DNA of 64,000 bases from Paenibacillus stellifer (lineage in GTDB: Bacteria > Bacillota > Bacilli > Paenibacillales > Paenibacillaceae), in contig NZ_CP009286.1 in NCBI RefSeq assembly GCF_000758685.1, positions 3,998,501 through 4,062,500 on the forward strand, in the 5' to 3' direction. This document shows, piece by piece, positions 27,858 through 37,749 of this stretch. The translations under genes and the position numbers were made by a program. The notes beneath the pieces were generated by a model. That model was not told the DNA's origin, ran no database searches, and saw only the letters and a program-made list of their open reading frames with translations. Position 1 is the stretch's first letter; every line of letters begins with the position of its first letter.

Positions 27858-27898
27858 AAAAAAAACGGCTTTCACCCAAGTTAAGGTGAAAGCCGTTT
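27858..27898 (-). terminator. Terminator after ftsZ
   Basis: The stem about 27862-27876 with 27884-27898 is followed on the minus strand by T8. It directly follows the ftsZ stop codon at 27919 and separates it from the spoIIG promoter. Confidence 0.9.
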
Positions 27899-27918
27899 GG
27901 AGAGGCAAAGGTCTAGGC

Positions 27919-29031
27919 TTACTCGTGATTGCCCCGTGAACGGTTGCGGAGGAAGGTTGGAATGTCGAGCTGATCCGAGCTCGTCTGATTGCCGAATGGA
28001 CGGAGATTGTTATTCTTGTCCACTGCCGGCTCACTTTGAGTCGCGGATGGACGGCGTCCCGGCACAGCAGGGGCTCCCTTGTGCTCGAAGCCTGTCGCAA
28101 TGACGGTAACCTTGATTTCGTCCTTCATGCTCTCCTCGATAATGGCACCGAAGATCATATTGACTTCGGGATCGGAGGCAGAGGTCACGATTTCGGCCGC
28201 TTCGTTCACTTCATAGAGCGAAAGATTGGAGCCGCCGGTAATATTCATGATAACGCCGCGCGCGCCCTCAATCGAGGTTTCCAAGAGCGGGCTCATAATG
28301 GCTTTGCGTGCAGCTTCGGAGGCGCGGTTCTCGCCGGTCGCGATACCGATACCCATCAGAGCCGAGCCCCGCTCGGTCATAATCGTCTTGACGTCGGCGA
28401 AGTCAAGGTTGATCAAGCCGGGAACGGCGATGAGATCCGAGATGCCTTGAACCGCCTGCCGGAGAACATTGTCCGCTTCGCGGAACGCTTCCAGCATCGG
28501 AGTCTTCTTGTCGACAATCTCAAGGAGGCGGTCATTCGGGATCACGATCAGCGTATCGACCTTCTCCTTCAGCGCCTCAATGCCGAGTTCTGCCTGGTTG
28601 GAACGCTTGCGGCCTTCAAAGGTGAAGGGACGCGTCACGACGCCTACGGTAAGCGCGCCGCATTCCTTGGCGATTTCTGCGATGACCGGCGCAGCTCCTG
28701 TACCGGTGCCGCCGCCCATACCAGCGGTTACAAATACCATATCCGCTCCCTTGAGCGTGTTCGAAATCAAATCGCGGGACTCTTCGGCCGCCTTCTTGCC
28801 GACTTCAGGGTTGGCGCCAGCTCCCAGCCCGCGTGTCAGCTTGTCCCCGATTTGCAATTTATGCTCCGATTTGGCCATATGCAGCGCCTGGGCGTCTGTA
28901 TTTACCGTGATGAATTCCACGCCCTGAACGCCGTTTTCAATCATCCGGTTGACAGCATTGCTGCCGCCGCCGCCAACGCCGATGACCTTGATCTGCGCCA
29001 AGCTCTCCATTTCAAAATCAAATTCCAACAT
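27919..29031 (-). CDS. ftsZ: Cell-division GTPase FtsZ
   Basis: FtsZ forms the cytokinetic ring. The tubulin signature [12 protein letters not shown] is at about 104-115. The T7 loop segment [14 protein letters not shown] (about 203-216) contributes to the next subunit's GTPase site. The 370-residue form starts at [23 protein letters not shown]. The linker is short ([19 protein letters not shown]) and the C-terminal peptide [13 protein letters not shown] binds FtsA/SepF. It lies 60 nt downstream of ftsA. Confidence 0.98.
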   Translation of the reverse strand: MLEFDFEMESLAQIKVIGVGGGGSNAVNRMIENGVQGVEFITVNTDAQALHMAKSEHKLQIGDKLTRGLGAGANPEVGKKAAEESRDLISNTLKGADMVFVTAGMGGGTGTGAAPVIAEIAKECGALTVGVVTRPFTFEGRKRSNQAELGIEALKEKVDTLIVIPNDRLLEIVDKKTPMLEAFREADNVLRQAVQGISDLIAVPGLINLDFADVKTIMTERGSALMGIGIATGENRASEAARKAIMSPLLETSIEGARGVIMNITGGSNLSLYEVNEAAEIVTSASDPEVNMIFGAIIEESMKDEIKVTVIATGFEHKGAPAVPGRRPSATQSEPAVDKNNNLRPFGNQTSSDQLDIPTFLRNRSRGNHE

Positions 29032-29091
29032 AATGTTCCCTCTCCCCCTCAAAGTGCTTGGATGGCCGGTCCAAGTAGTTCTGGACGTTCG

Positions 29092-30357
29092 CTATATGAA
29101 ATCGCTGAAAATATTTTTTAAACGTTCCACAAATCCCTGCTTCGGAGCCGCTTCCTGGCTCGGAGCTGCGCTTGGCTTGCTGCTGCGGTTCACTGTCTTC
29201 TTGTTCGCGCTGGCGCCTGCAGTGCGGCCGCGGTAGCTGCGAACGACATGATGCAGAATGCCCACGCCGCCGGTATATCCGGGGTCCCGAACCCCGATAT
29301 AATCGGGAACCGCGATCCGGACGGAAGCCGAAAGCTCCGACTGCGCCGCCTTAAGCACACCCGGCATGGATACAGTACCACCCGTTAGTATATAACCTCC
29401 GGGGAGGTCGGTAAACCCGAGACGCTTCACTTCCTGGCGGATCAGCTGGAAAATCTCCTGCACGCGCGGCTCGATAATCGCGGCCAGATCCTCCTGGTTG
29501 AACTCCTTCTCCACGTTGCTGCCGATGCGCAGCACCTTGAAGACGACATCAGATGCCGCGTCCTCGATCCAGGCGCAGCCGTATTTCAGCTTGACCTTCT
29601 CAGCCTGGTCAGTCAACGTGCGCAGACCGTAGGCAATATCATTCGTTACAAATTCTCCGCCGATCGGTATAGTGGAGGTTGCAATCAGGGAACCTTCTTC
29701 ATATACGGCTATCGTCGTAGCGCCTGCCCCGATATCGACCAGCACCGCCCCCATCGACTTCTCGTCTTTGGATAACGCTAACCCGCCGGCTCCGAGAGAC
29801 ATCAGCACCAGGTCTTTGATCTTCAAACCCGATTTCTCCACACAGCGCAGCAGGTTATGTATGGGTGTCTTGGCGCCGGTCACGATGGTGGCTTCCACTT
29901 CAAGGCGGACGCCAATCATGCCCCGCGGGTCCTGAATGCCTTCAAGACCATCGACGATATATTGCTTGGCGACGACGTCGATCACCTCGCGTTCCGGCGG
30001 AAGCGCAATTACCTCGGCCGCTTTCAGAACACGCAGAATGTCTTCTTCGCCGATTTCGCGATCTTCATTCTGCACGGCTACGACGCCATGGCTGGATTGC
30101 AGACCGATATGGTTGCCGGAAATGCCGACATACACTTCGGATATTTGAATGCCCACCATTTGCTCGGCGTGCTGGATCGCGTTCTTGATGGACTGGACCG
30201 TCTGGTCAATATCCACGATCGCGCCCTTGCGAATGCCTTCCGAGTCGGCAGATCCTACACCGATAATATTCAAGGTTCCGTTGGTTACTTCCCCGATTAT
30301 TGCCCGAACTTTGGATGTACCGATGTCCAAACTAACAATGATGTCATTGTTGCTCAA
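29092..30357 (-). CDS. ftsA: Cell-division actin-like protein FtsA
   Basis: FtsA anchors FtsZ to the membrane and recruits the divisome. The 421-residue protein has actin-fold phosphate loops (VSLDIGTSKVRAIIGEV at 9-25, GAVLVDIGAGATTIAVYEEGSLIATS at about 204-229) and ILTGGTVSMPG. The C-terminal amphipathic helix KQGFVERLKNIFSDFI attaches to the membrane. The start is TTG with AGGAGGTG 9 nt upstream. The middle tail (RGRTAGASANKKTVNRSSK) is an unstructured linker. Its mRNA may arise from read-through or from a promoter in the divIB terminator. Confidence 0.97.
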   Translation of the reverse strand: MSNNDIIVSLDIGTSKVRAIIGEVTNGTLNIIGVGSADSEGIRKGAIVDIDQTVQSIKNAIQHAEQMVGIQISEVYVGISGNHIGLQSSHGVVAVQNEDREIGEEDILRVLKAAEVIALPPEREVIDVVAKQYIVDGLEGIQDPRGMIGVRLEVEATIVTGAKTPIHNLLRCVEKSGLKIKDLVLMSLGAGGLALSKDEKSMGAVLVDIGAGATTIAVYEEGSLIATSTIPIGGEFVTNDIAYGLRTLTDQAEKVKLKYGCAWIEDAASDVVFKVLRIGSNVEKEFNQEDLAAIIEPRVQEIFQLIRQEVKRLGFTDLPGGYILTGGTVSMPGVLKAAQSELSASVRIAVPDYIGVRDPGYTGGVGILHHVVRSYRGRTAGASANKKTVNRSSKPSAAPSQEAAPKQGFVERLKNIFSDFI

Positions 30358-30560
30358 GCCCTATGGCACCTCCTGTTTGACGTAATGGTTTCCATATCTT
30401 CGATTAGGTACGGTATACGTCTTTCTACTAATTCCACCATGCCTAATCCTTTCCCTCTTTTTTCTACAAATTTTTTAAACGGTATGAAGCGCTCTAAACT
30501 GGAAAATAATCCAAGAAAGAAAGAATTCGAGGAGTCTCAGCGCTATTAAAAAATCCGAAG

Positions 30561-30617
30561 AAAAAAGAGGGATAAAACATTATAGCCCATAAAACCGATT
30601 GTAGCATTTTTTATCCC
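30561..30617 (-). terminator. Terminator after divIB with a TATAAT box in its loop
   Basis: The stem GGGATAAAA/TTTTATCCC (about 30569-30577 with 30609-30617) is followed on the minus strand by TCTTTTTTC. The loop contains TATAAT (complement of 30579-30584), which could be the -10 of an ftsA promoter; no good -35 is visible (TGCTAC at the right distance). Confidence 0.6.
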
Positions 30618-30630
30618 TTATGAGTAGGGG

Positions 30631-31383
30631 CTAATTCTCTTCCTCTTCATTGTTTGTTTCAGGTATGAAAGGAACATAGGAATCGGCTTCCAGCATGGTA
30701 ATGGTTCCGGGGCTGTTCGTCTCGATGACCTCGTTCAAATACCCCACCTTATCCTTCAGCAGTGAAACGGCCGTGATGACCTCAAACCTTGAGCGGGTAT
30801 ACAGCTTGATCCGGTCCGGAAAAGAAGGCGTCGGCGAGGGAACGATCTCCGATATGTCGCTGGTCAGCTCGTTCGGGATGTCCGCAAGCGCCGCGCACAG
30901 CTTGGACCGGTAAGGATCGGACGGCTTCCACCCGGTAAGAATCGGCTTCTCCACGGCAATTCCGCTATCATCGATCGACACCGAAGCTCCGCTGGACAGA
31001 ATCGCCTTCAAGCTTCCCGAGGTATCGATTTCATAAGCAACGGCTGGATATTCCGTTATCTGGACGGTAATAGTGCCCGGAAAAGACTTCTCAACCATCG
31101 CTTTCTGCACCGTCTTCAGACTCTGAAGCGACTCTGCCACCTTCTCCTTCGAGACGGCGAAGTATTGTCCGCCCTTCTTGAGCCCGCTCTGCTTCAGCAG
31201 CTCCTCCTGAGTGGAATACTTGCTGCCGAGAAAGTCTATCTCCGTGATCCGGCTCGCCGGGGAACGGAAGAAGACAACGCCCAGCAGCGCGGCGAAGAGC
31301 AGCATCAGGATCACTGTGAGTTTTCGGCTCTTTTTCTTCTTGGGCTTGTCCTCTTGCAGGACAGGCATCCTCGTATTTGTCAT
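30631..31383 (-). CDS. divIB: Cell-division protein DivIB / FtsQ
   Basis: DivIB stabilises the FtsL-DivIC part of the divisome. It is a bitopic protein: a basic cytoplasmic tail (about 1-20, QEDKPKKKKSRK), one membrane segment (LTVILMLLFAALLGVVFF, about 23-40), then the POTRA domain (ITEIDFLGSKYSTQEELLKQSG) and beta domain (VVFF to MLEADSYVPFIPE). I chose the ATG at 31383 with GGAG 8 nt upstream over a GTG two codons before. 250 residues fit the family. It follows murA by 68 nt. Confidence 0.9.
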   Translation of the reverse strand: MTNTRMPVLQEDKPKKKKSRKLTVILMLLFAALLGVVFFRSPASRITEIDFLGSKYSTQEELLKQSGLKKGGQYFAVSKEKVAESLQSLKTVQKAMVEKSFPGTITVQITEYPAVAYEIDTSGSLKAILSSGASVSIDDSGIAVEKPILTGWKPSDPYRSKLCAALADIPNELTSDISEIVPSPTPSFPDRIKLYTRSRFEVITAVSLLKDKVGYLNEVIETNSPGTITMLEADSYVPFIPETNNEEEEN

Positions 31384-31451
31384 GACCACTTCTCCGTAGT
31401 TAAAGCTCTGCCCCCTCCGCCAGCAATTAAGCCGGAGGAGGGCAGAGACGA

Positions 31452-32735
31452 TTAATTGGCCAGATCGATCGGCCCTGGCACGGGCGTCTTGCGGATAATT
31501 CGGGCGCCCAGCTTCCGGAACAAGTGCTCGATGCCGTCATAGCCTCTGTCAATATGATGCGCCTGCTCCACGACGGTTGTTCCCTGTGCGGCCAGTCCGG
31601 CGATGACAAGCGCGGCGCCGGCCCGCAAATCAGTTGCCTCAACGGTTGCACCGTACAGGCGCTTGACGCCGCGGATAAATGCACGGTTCAGATCCGTCGT
31701 AATATCGGCTCCCATTCGCACCATTTCTTCCACATGCTTGAATCTGCCCTCAAAGACCGTTTCTTTGATAACGCTGAAGCCGTCCGCCAGCGCCAGCAAC
31801 ACCATGATCTGCGACTGCAGATCCGTCGGAAACGACGGATAGGGCGAGGTTACGATCCGCTCCACCGCACGGGGGCGTCCCATACAACTGATATTAATTA
31901 TATCATTGCAGACCGAGATTTGAACACCGGCGCGCTTCAGTACATGAATCAGAGCGTTCAGGTGCCCGGCATTCGTATGGGTAAGCGTCACGTCTCCCCG
32001 GGTCGCCGCGGCGGCGATCATGACGGTGCCCGCGACGATGCGGTCGGGGATTACTTCATACCGGCAGGGCCGCAGGGTCTGAACGCCCTGAACCGTAATC
32101 GTGTCGGTGCCCGCGCCGATAATCGAGGCTCCCATCGCATTCAGGAAATTTTGAAGATCCTGAATTTCCGGCTCTCTCGCCGCCCCCGTGATCGTCGTCG
32201 TGCCCTCTGCGGTCGCAGCCGCCATCATGATATTCTCGGTCGCGCCGACGCTCGGATAATCCAGATGAATGTCTGCGCCCTTCAAGCGTTCGGCCCGGCA
32301 GCGGATCTTGCCTCCGGACTCTTCGATTTCCGCCCCCAGCGACTGCAGTCCGCGCAGATGAAGATCGATCTTGCGCTCGCCGATCGCGCAGCCGCCCGGC
32401 TGATAGATCGTAACCTCCCCGAACCTCGCCAGCAGAGGCCCCATCAGGAAGATGGAAGACCGCATCTGCTTCATCAGATCCTCCGGCACATGGGAGGAGC
32501 ATGCCGTTGACGTATCCACCGTTACGGCATCCCCGTCATGTTCGGCAACGCAGCCGAGCCGTTCCAAAATCGCCAGCATGGTGTAAATGTCCAGCAGCTT
32601 CGGCACGTTCCCCAACGAGTGAACGCCTTCGGCAAGCAGACTCGCCGCCAGAATCGGCAGCGCCGCGTTCTTTGCTCCATGGATACGAATGGTGCCGGAC
32701 AGGGGAATTCCGCCCTCAATCACCAATTTGTCCAA
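31452..32735 (-). CDS. murA: UDP-N-acetylglucosamine 1-carboxyvinyltransferase
   Basis: MurA adds enolpyruvate to UDP-GlcNAc, the first step in peptidoglycan precursor synthesis. The start is TTG at 32735, preceded by a full GGAGGTG 5 nt upstream; this gives 427 residues beginning LDKLVIEGGIPLSGTIRIHGAKNAALP-like text, with the Lys-Asn pair for phosphate contact. The fosfomycin-target Cys116 lies in QPGGCAIGERKIDLH. The longer ATG form adds only 13 residues over the binding site. In B. subtilis this position holds murB, which is not here. Confidence 0.95.
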   Translation of the reverse strand: MDKLVIEGGIPLSGTIRIHGAKNAALPILAASLLAEGVHSLGNVPKLLDIYTMLAILERLGCVAEHDGDAVTVDTSTACSSHVPEDLMKQMRSSIFLMGPLLARFGEVTIYQPGGCAIGERKIDLHLRGLQSLGAEIEESGGKIRCRAERLKGADIHLDYPSVGATENIMMAAATAEGTTTITGAAREPEIQDLQNFLNAMGASIIGAGTDTITVQGVQTLRPCRYEVIPDRIVAGTVMIAAAATRGDVTLTHTNAGHLNALIHVLKRAGVQISVCNDIINISCMGRPRAVERIVTSPYPSFPTDLQSQIMVLLALADGFSVIKETVFEGRFKHVEEMVRMGADITTDLNRAFIRGVKRLYGATVEATDLRAGAALVIAGLAAQGTTVVEQAHHIDRGYDGIEHLFRKLGARIIRKTPVPGPIDLAN

Positions 32736-33054
32736 TGTGTCACCTCCGAGATTACCGCTCACCCCCTGCTCCATGGTGCACAGATGCCTGGTCCAGGACG
32801 CTCAGGCCGTCAGGGTCGGCCGCCTGCCGGAAGACGCGCGGCGCTGAATTGGCCGGCAGGCGCGGTGAGCGCGCCTTTTGCCTATCCGCGGCAAGCAGCT
32901 CTGGGTGATTGTCACGATTTATAAGATATCGTATGTAGCAGCTCTCAGGTGTGTGACAGAACGGCGTACAGGCGGACGCTGCCTTGGGCCGTATAAGACC
33001 GGCCAGGCTTGCGTGAAGCCCGAAAAGTCCGAAATCCCAACCGTGGAATAGCTC

Positions 33055-34164
33055 TTACTTTCGCGCGGCCAACCGGCGAAGCTCGTGCACAATCACTCCG
33101 GCGGAATCCCGCTTGCCCAGCTTCCGCGAGGCCTCCGACATTGACCGGCGAAGCTCTCCGTTACTCGTGATGGAAGAGACCGATCGATACAGCGACTCTC
33201 CGGTCAAATCCTTCTCCAGAATGACGACGGACGCTCCCGCCTTCTCCAGCTGGCGCGCATTGGCTTCCTGGTGGTTGTTCGTGACGTTGGGCGAAGGAAT
33301 CAGCACGGAAGGTATCCCGAGAGCCGTAATCTCCGCCAGAAACGACGCTCCCGCGCGGTTCACAATAAGCGACGTGCACGCAAGTACCTCCGGCATATTG
33401 TGGATGTAGGGAACGACATGCAGCCAGTTCGGCAGGCTGCCCAGCTTCTCCCGCAGCTGCTTGCGCGTGTCTTCGAAGTAAGGCTCGCCAGTAACGTACA
33501 CGTAATGCACATTCGGCTCTTTCTTGGTCAAGGGCGCCATTCCGATCATCGCCTCGTTGATCGCCTTCGCTCCGCGGCTTCCTCCGACCACCAGCACGAC
33601 CGTACTGTTCTCGGGGATGCCCAATGAAGCGTATCCCCGCTTCGGATTGGCCGCGCTGACTGTGGTCGCCCGGGGGTTGCCGGTGTAGATGACTCTCTTG
33701 CCTCCCGGAAAAGCCGACTCCGTTCCTTCAAAGCTGACGGCTACCGTACTGGCATACCGGCTCAGGAACTTGTTGGTCAGGCCCGGGATCGCATTCTGCT
33801 CATGAATAAGCGTGGGAATGCCAAGCTTGGACGCCGCGTAGACGACGGGCCCGCACACGTAGCCGCCCGTCCCCACGACGACATCAGGCTTGAACTCCTT
33901 CAGCATCTTCTTGGATTCCCGGACACCCTTGAGAAACCGCATGACGGTCTTCACATTGTCCAGGGACAGACTTCTGCGGAATCCGGTGATGTCGATCGCG
34001 CGGAACGGAAGATTCTCCTGGGGGACCAGCTTGCTCTCCAGCCCTCTTGTTCCGCCGATATATAAAAACGCGGAGGGCTCTTCCTCCGCTTCCAGCTGCC
34101 TGGCGACGGCGACGGCGGGATAAATATGCCCTCCCGTTCCGCCACCGCTTAATACGATACGCAT
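33055..34164 (-). CDS. murG: Undecaprenyl-PP-MurNAc-pentapeptide GlcNAc transferase
   Basis: MurG converts lipid I to lipid II on the inner membrane face. The 369-residue GT-B protein begins MRIVLSGGGTGGHIYPAVAVA, in which GGTGGH is the family motif. It continues with VVGTGGYVCGPVVYAA and the nucleotide-binding VVGGSRGAKAINEA, and NRAGASFLAEITALGIPSVLIP is the C-domain signature. The ATG lies 8 nt beyond the spoVE stop; GAGGTG is in the overlap. The GTG four codons earlier would be an alternative. Confidence 0.97.
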   Translation of the reverse strand: MRIVLSGGGTGGHIYPAVAVARQLEAEEEPSAFLYIGGTRGLESKLVPQENLPFRAIDITGFRRSLSLDNVKTVMRFLKGVRESKKMLKEFKPDVVVGTGGYVCGPVVYAASKLGIPTLIHEQNAIPGLTNKFLSRYASTVAVSFEGTESAFPGGKRVIYTGNPRATTVSAANPKRGYASLGIPENSTVVLVVGGSRGAKAINEAMIGMAPLTKKEPNVHYVYVTGEPYFEDTRKQLREKLGSLPNWLHVVPYIHNMPEVLACTSLIVNRAGASFLAEITALGIPSVLIPSPNVTNNHQEANARQLEKAGASVVILEKDLTGESLYRSVSSITSNGELRRSMSEASRKLGKRDSAGVIVHELRRLAARK

Positions 34165-34172
34165 GTTGCCCT

Positions 34173-35273
34173 TCACCTCGCATAACGGGATAGATTGAGT
34201 AAAATGCCGAGCGCCGTCAGCATCAGCGTCAGCGACGACCCCCCATAGCTGATCAGGGGCAGCGTGATGCCGGTGACCGGCATAAGACCGATGACGACGC
34301 CGATATTGATCACGACCTGAACCGCCACCATACAGACGATGCCGACAGCCAGATAGCTGCCGAAGCGGTCCGGCAGGCTCATTGCCACCCTCATCCCCCG
34401 CCAGATCAAAATCAGAAAGAGGATCAGAACGGCGATGCCGCCGATAAAACCCAGCTCCTCAGCCAGGATGGAAAAAATAAAGTCCGTCTGCGGCTCGGGA
34501 ACATAGCTGTACTTCTGGCGGCTCATGCCAAGCCCCAGCCCCCCGAGGCCCCCCGGTCCGATCGCATACAGCGACTGGATGATCTGATAGCCCGCGCCCA
34601 GCGGGTCCGACCATGGATCGAGAAAGGCCGTTATCCGCTGCAGCCGGTAAGGCGCCGCGGCGACAAGACCGGCAAAACCTGCCGCTCCGGCCGCGCCCAG
34701 CAATGACAGGTGCTTCATTCTCGCGCCGGCGGTGAACACCATCATCAGCGCCGCTCCCGTCATCACCGTGCCGGTTCCAAGATCGGGCTGCATCATAATC
34801 AGGCCGAAGGCGGAGCCAATCAGCGCGAGCGGAGGCAGCAGTCCCTTGGTGAACGTCGTTATGTCGTAATCCTCGCGGCTCAACCATTTGGCCAGGAACA
34901 GGATCATCCCCATCTTCATGAACTCGGAAGGCTGTATGCCGAAGGAACTGATGCCAAGCCAGCTGCGCGCGCCGCCGCGCACGACCCCGATGCCGGGAAT
35001 CAGGACGATGACGAGCAAGATGAAGCACAGGATCAGCGCGGGCTTGGCCAGCCGTTTCAGCACACGGTAATCCAGGTTGGCCATGAAGAACATGGCCGCC
35101 AGCCCCAATGCCGCGAACAGCAGCTGCCTTTTGACAAAATAAAAGGAGTCGCCATAATTGCGGAAGCCCAGTACAGAGCCCGCGCTGTAGACCATGACCA
35201 TGCCTATGGCGAGCAGCGCCAGGATCGGAATAACGAGCCAGATATCGGGAGGAGCAGGCTTTGACTTGTTCAT
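34173..35273 (-). CDS. spoVE: SEDS-family glycosyltransferase, SpoVE (FtsW-like)
   Basis: SEDS proteins polymerise lipid II glycan together with a class B PBP; SpoVE acts in spore cortex synthesis. The 366-residue product has about ten hydrophobic segments and the family motifs GGARSWLGISSFGIQPSEFMKMGMILFLAKWLS, MMQPDLGTGTV (with the catalytic-site Asp) and LPLISYGGSSL. It starts at an ATG with AGGTG 8 nt upstream. Position between murD and murG matches spoVE in B. subtilis. Whether this organism also has a separate FtsW for vegetative division is unknown. Confidence 0.93.
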   Translation of the reverse strand: MNKSKPAPPDIWLVIPILALLAIGMVMVYSAGSVLGFRNYGDSFYFVKRQLLFAALGLAAMFFMANLDYRVLKRLAKPALILCFILLVIVLIPGIGVVRGGARSWLGISSFGIQPSEFMKMGMILFLAKWLSREDYDITTFTKGLLPPLALIGSAFGLIMMQPDLGTGTVMTGAALMMVFTAGARMKHLSLLGAAGAAGFAGLVAAAPYRLQRITAFLDPWSDPLGAGYQIIQSLYAIGPGGLGGLGLGMSRQKYSYVPEPQTDFIFSILAEELGFIGGIAVLILFLILIWRGMRVAMSLPDRFGSYLAVGIVCMVAVQVVINIGVVIGLMPVTGITLPLISYGGSSLTLMLTALGILLNLSRYAR

Positions 35274-35323
35274 GAGGAGCACACCTCTTGCTTCGTAGTG
35301 GAAGCTTATCCAAGCCCCCCTAC

Positions 35324-36745
35324 TTACAGATTATGCACCGCCTCTTTAAAAATACGCCCGCGCTCTTCATAGGATTTGAACATGTCCCAGCTTGCGCATG
35401 CGGGCGACAGCAGCACGACATCCCCTTCTTCCGCCAAAGCGGCGGCTTCCTGAACAGCCTTCTGCAGCACCGAGGCGGCGCTGCCTTCATTATCGACGGT
35501 GACCACCGTCTTTAATCCCGCGAGCTTCGCGACGGAAGCGAGCTTGTCCTTGGTCTCGCCGAGCGCGACCAGCGCCTTGACACGGCCCTCAAGGATTGGA
35601 ATGAGCTCCATATAATCGGAGCCGCGGTCGAGCCCGCCAGCGATCAGGACGATCGGCTGTTTGAAGGAGACAAGCGCCATGGTCGTGGCTTTGGCGTTGG
35701 TCGCTTTGGAGTTGTTGTAATAGCTGGCGCCGTTCTTGTCTTCGACATATTCCAGGCGATGCTCCACGCCCCGGAACGAGGCCAGCGTATCCGCAAGCAC
35801 TCCGGGATCGGCGCCAGCCGCGATGGCGATGGCGATGGCCGCCAGCGCGTTCTCCACATTGAAACGGCCGGGCAGCCCGATGGAGTCCACCTCGGATATT
35901 ACTGTCTCGCTCTCGGTGTAATCCCGGTAGATAATCGTCCGCTTCAGATTATCCTCCACATCCGGCACATAGGACGGCCGGACGAACACGCCCTGAAGAA
36001 GTTCCTCGGTCATGGAGAAGGGAAGAATCATGCCCTTCATGTACGGCACGAGCTCCCGGCAATAAGGGTCGTCCCAATTCAGGACGGCTGTATCGCTCGC
36101 TTCCTGATTGGCGAACAGCTTGGCCTTGGAATCGACATAATCCCGCATATCTCCGTGATAGTCGAGATGGGTCTCGGCTACGTTCAGGAGACAGCCCACC
36201 TTGGGCCGGAAATCCTGCGTGCCCTTCAGTTGGAAGCTGCTTAGCTCAACCACCATCCAGTTGTCTTCACTGGCTTCCTGCGCCGCCTGACAGAGCGGAG
36301 TGCCGATATTGCCCGCGACGATGGGATTCATCCCGGCGGCCTCCAGCATTTTGCCAACCCAGGTTGTCGTGGTGGTCTTGCCGTTGGAGCCGGTAATGCC
36401 GATGATCGGAGCCTTGCACAGATGATAGGCGACTTCGACCTCAGTAACGATTTCGATGCCGAGCTCCAGCGCCTTCTGCACAGGCGCAGCGGAATAAGGG
36501 ATGCCCGGGTTTTTGACGACCAGCTTGACGCCTTCATGAATCAGGCCGTCCGGATGCCCTCCACATATAACAGAAATTCCCAAAGACTCCAGTTCGGAAG
36601 CTTCGGGACATTGTTCTCTATCCTTTTTATCGTTGACTGTAACCAGGGCGCCGCGCTCATGCAGCACCTTGGCGACCTGGACGCCGCTCTTGGCGAGGCC
36701 GAGCACGATCGTCTCCTCGCCGCGATATTGATCCGGATGTTTCAT
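35324..36745 (-). CDS. murD: UDP-N-acetylmuramoyl-L-alanine:D-glutamate ligase
   Basis: MurD adds D-glutamate to UDP-MurNAc-L-Ala. The 473-residue ligase has its ATP loop GITGSNGKTTTTTWVG (116-131), NVAETHLDYHGDMRDY with the metal-binding residues, and the third-domain motif YNNSKATNAKATTMAL. The N-terminal Rossmann-like domain contains VLGLAKSGVQVAKVL. Start is ATG after a GGGG-type site. It follows mraY by 3 nt. Confidence 0.97.
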   Translation of the reverse strand: MKHPDQYRGEETIVLGLAKSGVQVAKVLHERGALVTVNDKKDREQCPEASELESLGISVICGGHPDGLIHEGVKLVVKNPGIPYSAAPVQKALELGIEIVTEVEVAYHLCKAPIIGITGSNGKTTTTTWVGKMLEAAGMNPIVAGNIGTPLCQAAQEASEDNWMVVELSSFQLKGTQDFRPKVGCLLNVAETHLDYHGDMRDYVDSKAKLFANQEASDTAVLNWDDPYCRELVPYMKGMILPFSMTEELLQGVFVRPSYVPDVEDNLKRTIIYRDYTESETVISEVDSIGLPGRFNVENALAAIAIAIAAGADPGVLADTLASFRGVEHRLEYVEDKNGASYYNNSKATNAKATTMALVSFKQPIVLIAGGLDRGSDYMELIPILEGRVKALVALGETKDKLASVAKLAGLKTVVTVDNEGSAASVLQKAVQEAAALAEEGDVVLLSPACASWDMFKSYEERGRIFKEAVHNL

Positions 36746-36748
36746 TGC

Positions 36749-37714
36749 CTACAACCCCTTGCTAATGTATAGTCCGAGACCGGCCAGTACGATGCCGACC
36801 GCCCAGAACGAAATGACAACCCGCCATTCCGACCAGCCGCTCAGCTCAAAATGGTGGTGGATCGGGCTCATCTTGAAGATGCGCTTGCCCCGGGTCTTGA
36901 AGGATGCCACCTGCAGGACCACTGACAGCATTTCAATGACAAAAATGCCTCCGATAACAACAAACAGCAGCTCGCTCTTGGTGACGATGGCGATGGCGCC
37001 GATAGCGCCGCCAATGCCTAGCGAGCCGGTATCGCCCATGAACACTTTCGCCGGATGGGCGTTAAACACGAGAAAGCCCAGCACCGCGCCGATCATCGCG
37101 GCGGCGCAGACGCCCGCGGCGATCGAGGTCGCCTGCATCGCTACAACCGCATAGGCGGCAAGCGCGATAGCGGCCGTGCCGGACAGCAGCCCGTCGACCC
37201 CGTCCGTGAAGTTGACGGCGTTCGTGATCGCCATCATCATGATGACGATGAACGGATAGTAGAACCATCCCGTCCAGTCGAAACTAACGGAGGTTCCGGG
37301 AATGCTGATCGCGGTGCTGTGTCCCGCGGAGATCAGCAGCGCGCACATGACCGCGCCGACAACGAGCTGGCCGAGCAGCTTCTGGCGCGGCGTCAGGCCG
37401 AGAGAACGCTTGAAGACGATTTTGATGTAATCGTCCAAAAAGCCGATCAGGCCGTAACCGAGCGTCGCCACCAGCAGCACGTAAAAGTCCGTGTTGACGA
37501 CGGAAAATTTCAGGTACGACAACGTAAACGCCACGATGATGATAATGCCGCCCATCGTCGGGGTCCCTGCTTTTTTCAGATGGCTCTGCGGCCCGTCATC
37601 GCGGACCTGCTGGCCGAATTTCATCCGGCGCAGCAGCGGGATCAGCAGCGGAGCGGCGATCACCGCAAGGATAAAGGATACGGATATGGTCAGTAGCAGC
37701 AGTTGGTAATCCAC
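36749..37714 (-). CDS. mraY: Phospho-MurNAc-pentapeptide transferase
   Basis: MraY moves phospho-MurNAc-pentapeptide to undecaprenyl phosphate to form lipid I. The 321-residue protein has ten predicted membrane helices. The catalytic Asp pair is in GFLDDYIKIVFKR (about 115-127). NFTDGVDGLLSGTAAIAL and VFMGDTGSLGIGGAIGA are the metal and uridine-binding motifs; PIHHHFELSGWSEWRVV contains the HHH motif. The start is GTG after GAGGGTGA. It lies between murF and murD. Confidence 0.98.
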   Translation of the reverse strand: MDYQLLLLTISVSFILAVIAAPLLIPLLRRMKFGQQVRDDGPQSHLKKAGTPTMGGIIIIVAFTLSYLKFSVVNTDFYVLLVATLGYGLIGFLDDYIKIVFKRSLGLTPRQKLLGQLVVGAVMCALLISAGHSTAISIPGTSVSFDWTGWFYYPFIVIMMMAITNAVNFTDGVDGLLSGTAAIALAAYAVVAMQATSIAAGVCAAAMIGAVLGFLVFNAHPAKVFMGDTGSLGIGGAIGAIAIVTKSELLFVVIGGIFVIEMLSVVLQVASFKTRGKRIFKMSPIHHHFELSGWSEWRVVISFWAVGIVLAGLGLYISKGL

Positions 37715-37749
37715 GGGTTCACCCTCTCAAATCTCTTGCTATTGCAGCA

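Noticed and set aside
32736..33054. A missed gene (for example murB) between murA and murG
   Set aside because: No open frame with a ribosome site or any MurB motif is found in this roughly 320-bp gap on either strand.
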